NCBI GenBank assembly: GCA_947258805.1
Contig: CAMYJV010000098.1
Span: forward strand, 1 to 20,219
Origin: an uncultured Gammaproteobacteria bacterium
Lineage (GTDB): Bacteria > Pseudomonadota > Gammaproteobacteria > GCA-2729495
Length of the DNA: 20,219 nt
Direction: 5' to 3'
Part shown: one piece after another, positions 16,506-20,219 of the stretch
Layout of the letters: each line of letters starts with the position of its first letter
Numbering within the stretch: the stretch's first letter is position 1
Made by a program: the position numbers and the translations under genes
Notes under the pieces: model-generated
Told to the model about the DNA's origin: nothing
What the model saw: the letters and a program-made list of their open reading frames with translations, nothing else
The model's database searches: none

Positions 16506-16521
16506 GCTCGATACGTCGAGC
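16506..16521. repeat. 6-4-6 dyad GCTCGA/TCGAGC
   Basis: GCTCGA and TCGAGC are exact reverse complements around TACG, about 145 bp upstream of the rightward reductase operon. It could be an operator or a small hairpin. By length alone such a dyad can arise by chance in GC-rich DNA. Confidence 0.3.
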
Positions 16522-16573
16522 CAGACCAGGGCGTTGGCGCTACATTGATCCACGTCGGGGAACGATGTCAGCA

Positions 16574-16589
16574 CCGGCAACGATGCCGG
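16574..16589. repeat. 6-4-6 dyad CCGGCA/TGCCGG
   Basis: CCGGCA and TGCCGG are exact reverse complements around ACGA, 77 bp before the first reductase ATG. It has the same arm and spacer lengths as the dyad at 16506-16521 but an unrelated sequence, so the two are not copies of one binding site. It may lie in the 5' leader of the rightward transcript. Confidence 0.3.
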
Positions 16590-16665
16590 CCGCAGCAGAA
16601 GCAGAACCCTTCGATGACCCAGAAGCCCCCCGATCGTCGGCTACGCCCGTCTTAATGAGGCGCCT

Positions 16666-17631
16666 ATGAAAGAGATCAGGTCCGTATGTATCGCCGGAGC
16701 AGGCGCCATTGGCAGCCTGTTCGCCGGCCATCTCGGCACCCTGGTGCGCGCCAAGGTCCTCGCCAGGCGCGAGGAGCATGCGGCCCGATTGCGCGAGGAA
16801 GGTCTGACGGTCTCCGGCAAGTCGCAGCTGCATGTGGACATCGAGGCAGCGACGAACCCGGCAGAGCTCGGCGACGTCGACCTGGTGATAATCGCGACCA
16901 AGGCGACGGCCGTCGAGGCCACCGCGAAGACCCTGTCCGGCCACTTTCCGAACGCCACCATCATGACCGTGCAGAACGGGCTCGGCTGCGAAGAAGTCGT
17001 GGCGAAGTACGGCGACTGGCCGATCATATCCTCGGTCACATTCATGAGCGGTGTCCGGCACTCCGATGTGCACGTGGAATACGAGCTGGACACGGCCACG
17101 TGGATGGGACCGTGGGCTGGCGGCAGCGCCACTTACGAAGAGGTCGAGCAGGTGGCCGCGCTGATCAACCGCTCCGGCCTGAAGGCGAAGGCCTTTGAAG
17201 ACCTGCGTCCGGCCCAGTGGTCGAAGCTGCTATTCAACTCCAGCGTTAACAGCATTGGCGCCATCACGAACTTGCCACACGTGAAGGCCTTCGCGGCCCA
17301 GAATGGCAACGCCGATTTGGGCCACCTGGTTCACGCGATGATGGACGAAGGCAAACAGATCGCAGCGGCCCAGGGGATCGAGCTCTACGAAGACCCGTGG
17401 GAAATGAACGTGAAGGCCGTGAGCCACGGCAGTACCGGTGACGAAGATTACGCCCACGTATTCTCCATGCTGGAGGACGTGCGCAACGAGCGCGCCACGG
17501 AAGTGGACTGGCTCACTGGCGCGGTCGTCCGCGAGGCGGCGCGGTTGGGTGTCCCCGCACCTATCCACGAAACGCTGTACCGGCTGGTGAAGGCCAAAGA
17601 ACTGAGCTGGCAGCAGGGCCAGCCGCACTAG
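16666..17631 (+). CDS. PanE/ApbA-family 2-ketoacid reductase, copy 1
   Basis: This 321-residue protein has the ketopantoate reductase fold. The N-terminal Rossmann motif is GAGAIG at 11-16, ATKA with K79, and VQNGLG at 102-107. The C-terminal catalytic block is W185-S-K187-L-L-F-N191-S-S-V-N195, matching the catalytic Lys and Asn residues of PanE. After strand beta-2 the sequence is LA-R34-R35-E-E, a basic pair that favours NADPH. GAGG precedes the ATG by five nt. It is the first gene rightward of the divergent spacer. Because it sits in a catabolic context and beside a paralogue, a role in pantothenate synthesis is doubtful. Reduction of some other 2-oxo compound is more likely, but that is inference. 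Confidence 0.88.
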   Translation: MKEIRSVCIAGAGAIGSLFAGHLGTLVRAKVLARREEHAARLREEGLTVSGKSQLHVDIEAATNPAELGDVDLVIIATKATAVEATAKTLSGHFPNATIMTVQNGLGCEEVVAKYGDWPIISSVTFMSGVRHSDVHVEYELDTATWMGPWAGGSATYEEVEQVAALINRSGLKAKAFEDLRPAQWSKLLFNSSVNSIGAITNLPHVKAFAAQNGNADLGHLVHAMMDEGKQIAAAQGIELYEDPWEMNVKAVSHGSTGDEDYAHVFSMLEDVRNERATEVDWLTGAVVREAARLGVPAPIHETLYRLVKAKELSWQQGQPH

Positions 17632-17652
17632 AACATCCGCCAGGAGGCAAGA

Positions 17653-18588
17653 ATGAGAGTTTGTATCGTGGGTTGTGGCGCAATCGGGAGCCTGTTTGCG
17701 GCATATCTCGCGCAACGCGACGACGTGGAAGTATGGGCCTACGACCTGGACCAGGCCCATGTAGACGCCATCAACGCCGGCGGCCTGCGACTGTCGGGTG
17801 AAGGCAACGTGCATTCGCATCCGAAGGCCAGCACGAACCCGGCGGATATTCCGCCCTGCGATTTCGGCATTGTGGCCACCAAGACCCTGCACACGCGCGC
17901 GGCCATCGAGGCGACGGCCGGTGTGTTTCCGGATGGCGCGGTGTGCTCCGTGCAGAACGGTGTCGGCAACGAAGAAATCATTGCCGAATACGTGCCCCGG
18001 GTCATCCGTGGCACCACCTTCCCGGCCGGGCGAATCGTCGAACCCGGCCACGTGCAGCAGGACACCGGCGGCAAGACCTGGATGGGACCTTTCGAGCCCA
18101 AGTCCGCGAGCATGGAGGAAATCCGCCAGCTTGCCGATGCGCTGACCGAGTCCGGCATGGACACGCTGGCGATGGAAGACTCCCGCGGTGCCCAGTGGAC
18201 GAAACTGATTTTCAATGCCGCCACCAATCCCATCGGTGCGCTGACCCGCCTGCCACACGGTGTGGCCTGCGATCAGCCGAAGGTACGCGCGCTGATTTCG
18301 CAGCTGGTGGCCGAGGGCGCGGCCGTGGCCGAAGCACAGGGCATTACGCTGGACAGCGATCCGGACGAGCTGGTCGACCACGCGCGGGAAGTCGCTTACA
18401 ACCACAAGGCCAGCATGCTGCAGGATGCGTTGGCGCGGCGGCGAACGGAAGTCGCGGCGCTGAACGGTGGCATCGTGGAATTCGGTCGGCAACACGATGT
18501 CCCCACGCCGATGAACGAAGCCATCTGGGCCCTGATTGAAGGCCTGGAGCATTCCTGGACGCTGGCAGACGATGGAAGTCGCGGCTGA
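17653..18588 (+). CDS. PanE/ApbA-family 2-ketoacid reductase, copy 2
   Basis: This 311-residue paralogue of the preceding gene is separated from it by 21 nt, with a perfect AGGAGG at 17642-17647. Motifs are GCGAIG at 7-12, ATK with K77, VQNGVG at 100-105, and the catalytic W182-T-K184-L-I-F-N188-A-A-T-N192. Strand beta-2 ends in WAY-D31-L-D, an acidic residue that normally favours NADH, unlike copy 1. The two proteins are clearly diverged, so this is not a recent duplication. The last codons and the stop (R-G-TGA, 18580-18588) lie inside a REP-type palindrome, so the C-terminus has been set by that element. Confidence 0.88.
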   Translation: MRVCIVGCGAIGSLFAAYLAQRDDVEVWAYDLDQAHVDAINAGGLRLSGEGNVHSHPKASTNPADIPPCDFGIVATKTLHTRAAIEATAGVFPDGAVCSVQNGVGNEEIIAEYVPRVIRGTTFPAGRIVEPGHVQQDTGGKTWMGPFEPKSASMEEIRQLADALTESGMDTLAMEDSRGAQWTKLIFNAATNPIGALTRLPHGVACDQPKVRALISQLVAEGAAVAEAQGITLDSDPDELVDHAREVAYNHKASMLQDALARRRTEVAALNGGIVEFGRQHDVPTPMNEAIWALIEGLEHSWTLADDGSRG

Positions 18589-18616
18589 AGCCGCTCCCAC
18601 ACGAGCCGCTCCCACA
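18579..18616 (+). repeat. REP-type palindrome supplying a stop codon, with partial second unit
   Basis: The sequence from 18579 reads TCGCGGCTGAAGCCGCTCCCAC in two parts: the stem GCGGC (18581-18585) and GCCGC (about 18590-18594), then the CTCCCACA tail. It is the same element as the inverted pair at 19828-19911 apart from C/T changes in the tail. AGCCGCTCCCACA is then repeated directly at 18589-18601 and 18604-18616, as if a second unit lost its left arm. The element lies between the second reductase and the M24 gene, and its TGA ends the former. Confidence 0.75.
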
Positions 18617-18661
18617 AGAGTAGCCTTAACGAGAGCAGCCCCAATTGAGAGCACACCTGAT

Positions 18662-19816
18662 ATGAGCCAGACCCACCCATTTCAGCCGAGCCAGCAGGAA
18701 ATCGACCGGCGCTACCGCAATATCCGTGCGGCGATGGCCGAACACGACCTGGACGGCCTGATTGTCAGCGGCAGCGAGTACACCGGTTTCGAAGGTGCGG
18801 TGCGCTATATGAGCGGTTTTCACCTGCTGCACCGCTATGCCTACGTGGTGGTGCCGCCAACGGGCGACCCGGTGTCGGTATACCCGAAAGAAGCCACCTG
18901 GGTTGGCGATCACACCGCGACCTTTGTCAAAGAACAGGTCAAGGTTCCCCACTGTGGCGAGTGGATGGCCAGTTACTGCCGCGACCAGGGCTGGAAACGG
19001 GTTGGCGTATACGGTCTGGAATTCATTATCCCGGTGCGTGACTACCAGGCACTGGCGGATGCCGGGCTGGAGATTGTGAATTTCGATGTGCCTTTCGATC
19101 ATGCGCGCGCGCAGAAAAGCGACGAAGAACTTGCGTCTGTCCGCCACTCGATGGAGATCAACAAAGCCGGCGTCCTGGCGGTGGTCCAGGCCTATGCAGA
19201 GGGCAAGACCGAAGCGGAGCTGATGGGTGTTGCGGAGCAAACCTTCGCGTCCATGGGTACGGCCCGCAACACCATGGACATGGTGCTGATCGGACCGAAC
19301 GGTTCACTGCTGCCGCAGATGGTGTTTGCGGACCCGCAGCGCAGGGTACAGGACAGCGACGGGCTGCTGTACGGACTGGAAGTCTCCGGCACCGGCGGTC
19401 ACTGGGTTGAATTCTCACGACTGCTCGCTCCGCAAGGCGTTAGCCCCGAGACACAGAAACTTCTGGATGCGTACGAGGAATTCCACGAACTGGCGAAGAC
19501 CCACATGGTGGCTGGGGCGTCGGCGGAAGACGTACACCGCAAATGCGTGAAGCCTTTCGACGGTAAAGGCTGGCGCATGGGTCACGTGTGCGGCCACTCC
19601 ATCGGCATGACCATGATCGAGCATCCGCGTATTGGCGAGGGCGCCGAATTCGAACTGGTGGAGAACATGGTTTGTTCAATGCACCCCCACGTGATGACGG
19701 AAGACCGACAGTCGAGTTTGTATTTTCAGGAAACCTTCCTGGTCACGAAAGACGGCGGCGTGCCGCTGTCGGGTATCCCGGTGAAGTGGTACCGCGGCGG
19801 TGAGGCGGAGCTTTAA
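18662..19816 (+). CDS. M24-family (creatinase/aminopeptidase P fold) protein with altered metal site
   Basis: This 384-residue two-domain pita-bread protein has an N-terminal creatinase domain (about 12-150) and a C-terminal M24 domain (about 155-384). The fold is supported by GHVCGHSIGMTMIEHPRIG (307-325), with H312 and H321 at the usual histidine positions, and FQETFLVTKDG with E357. The other canonical ligands differ. Where peptidases have Asp-Asp, this has E240 and E250 (GLEVSGTGGHWVEFSR). Where they have Glu in the E-P motif, it has H341 (CSMHPHV). Ordinary Xaa-Pro peptidase activity is therefore uncertain. Creatinase and the DMSP lyase DddP show that this fold takes on non-peptidase roles. 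I start at the ATG at 18662 because upstream codons are REP-derived. It follows the reductases in one likely transcript. Confidence 0.87.
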   Translation: MSQTHPFQPSQQEIDRRYRNIRAAMAEHDLDGLIVSGSEYTGFEGAVRYMSGFHLLHRYAYVVVPPTGDPVSVYPKEATWVGDHTATFVKEQVKVPHCGEWMASYCRDQGWKRVGVYGLEFIIPVRDYQALADAGLEIVNFDVPFDHARAQKSDEELASVRHSMEINKAGVLAVVQAYAEGKTEAELMGVAEQTFASMGTARNTMDMVLIGPNGSLLPQMVFADPQRRVQDSDGLLYGLEVSGTGGHWVEFSRLLAPQGVSPETQKLLDAYEEFHELAKTHMVAGASAEDVHRKCVKPFDGKGWRMGHVCGHSIGMTMIEHPRIGEGAEFELVENMVCSMHPHVMTEDRQSSLYFQETFLVTKDGGVPLSGIPVKWYRGGEAEL

Positions 19817-19827
19817 GAATTTTTCCC

Positions 19828-19911
19828 GGTAGGAGCGGCTTCAGCCGCGATCGGATCCCGGAAAACGGCAGCGGTTAATTAGCGAGGATCGCGGCTGAAG
19901 CCGCTCCTACC
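19828..19911. repeat. REP inverted pair (BIME-like)
   Basis: Two exact reverse-complement copies, each 25 nt, lie at 19828-19852 (core TAGGAGCGGCTTCAGCCGC) and 19887-19911, with 34 nt between them. Each also folds on its own through GCGGC/GCCGC. This arrangement is the bacterial interspersed mosaic element of REP families spread by RAYT transposases. It sits between the M24 stop and the luciferase-like gene and could protect the upstream mRNA 3' end or reduce read-through. No RAYT gene is in the window. Confidence 0.85.
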
Positions 19912-19953
19912 AAGAGTCATTGAGACAGACAGAATTTGAGAGGAGGTAAACAC

Positions 19954-20118
19954 ATGAGCACTCAACCCAAAGTGGGGGTGATATTCAAATCCTACGAACC
20001 CCTGGCGTCGATCCAGAAGTACGCGGCTCAGACGGAAGCATCTGGCTGCACCGGCGGCTTCTGGATCGCCGAGGCCTATCACTGGTTCCGCAAGTACGGG
20101 CACGAAGCACGCGGCTGA
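19954..20118 (+). pseudogene. Luciferase-like (LLM) monooxygenase, 5' fragment
   Basis: After a perfect AGGAGG at 19941-19946, ATG at 19954 opens 54 codons reading MSTQPKVGVIFKSYEP, then EASGCTGGFWIAEAYHWFRKYGHEARG, cited here by positions about 29-54. This is the N-terminal strand-helix-strand of an F420/FMN luciferase-like TIM barrel (strand 1 KVGVIF, strand 2 GFWIAE), whose full length is usually 320-350 residues. A TGA at 20116-20118 then ends the frame. The following bases do not continue the family in any frame but read as a different protein. The gene is therefore truncated in this sequence, by real recombination or by a chimeric assembly. Its position after the M24 gene suggests that the intact form belonged to the same operon. 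Confidence 0.7.
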
Positions 20119-20219
20119 TTCACGACGATAGCCCCCGTGCCTCGAGTTTCTTCGCATCGCTCGACGACACGCGAATTCGCTATGTCCACTCCGAAGACCG
20201 CCTGACGATCGGAGCGAAG
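20112..20219 (+). pseudogene. Internal fragment resembling a family 2 glycosyltransferase
   Basis: In the frame whose codons start at 20112, the sequence reads RLIHDDSPRASSFF, then DTRIRYVHSEDRLTIGAK to the window edge. The DDSP, DPRIRYV-like and SIGAKRN-like blocks resemble the nucleotide-sugar-binding part of GT-A (family 2) glycosyltransferases, where a strand ending in Asp-Asp is followed by a helix and I-G-A-K-R-N. There is no start codon or ribosome site at the left end, so this is the inside of a gene joined to the luciferase-like fragment. Only about 36 residues are visible, so the assignment rests on motif memory and is moderate. Confidence 0.45.

Larger units (their letters stand above)
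16246..16665. promoter_or_regulatory. Divergent regulatory spacer between the hydroxylase and PanE operons
   Basis: This 420-bp stretch holds the starts of two divergent operons and no convincing gene. Three short perfect dyads stand out. AAAATA-N6-TATTTT lies at 16306-16323 in an AT-rich island, about 60-80 bp before the FAD-subunit gene. GCTCGA-TACG-TCGAGC lies at 16506-16521. CCGGCA-ACGA-TGCCGG lies at 16574-16589, about 80 bp before the reductase gene. The first could be an operator or part of the leftward promoter. The last two share the same 6-4-6 geometry. I could not assign a confident -35/-10 pair on either strand. Confidence 0.5.

Noticed and set aside
16666..18588. Assigning panE for pantothenate synthesis
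   Set aside because: Two diverged copies in a catabolic setting with no other pantothenate genes; only the family can be supported.
17230..18654. A 474-codon minus-strand open frame opposite the two reductase genes
   Set aside because: It crosses both genes and their spacer and has shadow-like composition, while the plus-strand genes have strong motifs and ribosome sites.
18536..18661. A longer M24 protein starting inside the reductase gene
   Set aside because: The extra residues are encoded by REP-derived repeats (AAPTRAAPTRVAL-like) and do not belong to the family.

Overview
The window is dense, high-GC bacterial DNA. It has almost no spare space, SD-led genes, several 1-14 nt gene overlaps, and REP-type palindromes with the core TAGGAGCGGCTTCAGCCGCGA. 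Together these suggest a gammaproteobacterium with a versatile aerobic or respiratory catabolism. No tRNA, rRNA, IS transposase, integrase or CRISPR array is visible. The genus cannot be fixed from the sequence.

Layout. (1) About 6.77 kb down to 1, minus strand: a co-directional unit in the order molybdopterin (Mo-bisMGD) oxidoreductase, four-cluster ferredoxin subunit, NrfD-type membrane anchor, FdhD sulfurtransferase, FAD aromatic-hydroxylase-type monooxygenase, and an unrecognised gene cut by the window edge. The first three form a complete complex iron-sulfur molybdoenzyme module, and FdhD is its maturation factor. The catalytic subunit has no Tat signal. (2) 7.08-8.58 kb, minus strand: a small membrane-anchored protein and an AraC-family regulator. 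(3) 8.67-10.79 kb, plus strand and divergent from the regulator: a Tat-exported gluconate-dehydrogenase-subunit-3-like protein translationally coupled to a GMC flavoprotein that is frameshifted in this sequence. (4) 16.25 down to 10.80 kb, minus strand: a xanthine-dehydrogenase-family hydroxylase operon (FAD subunit, 2Fe-2S subunit, CoxG-like protein, Mo subunit) followed by a glutaryl-CoA-dehydrogenase-like gene that lacks an internal segment. (5) 16.67 kb to the end, plus strand: two tandem PanE/ApbA-type reductases, an M24 (creatinase/aminopeptidase P fold) protein with unusual metal-site residues, a REP inverted pair, and a luciferase-like monooxygenase that breaks off after 54 codons into an apparent glycosyltransferase fragment.

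Blocks 4 and 5 diverge from a 420-bp spacer containing three short dyads and look like one catabolic locus. Ring or carbon hydroxylation, flavin-dependent oxygenation, C-N or C-C cleavage on the creatinase fold, 2-keto reduction and acyl-CoA oxidation would be a coherent set of steps, but the substrate cannot be named. Three genes (GMC, acyl-CoA dehydrogenase, luciferase-like) carry small lesions. That means either decay of the region or assembly errors, and read-level checking should come before biological interpretation.
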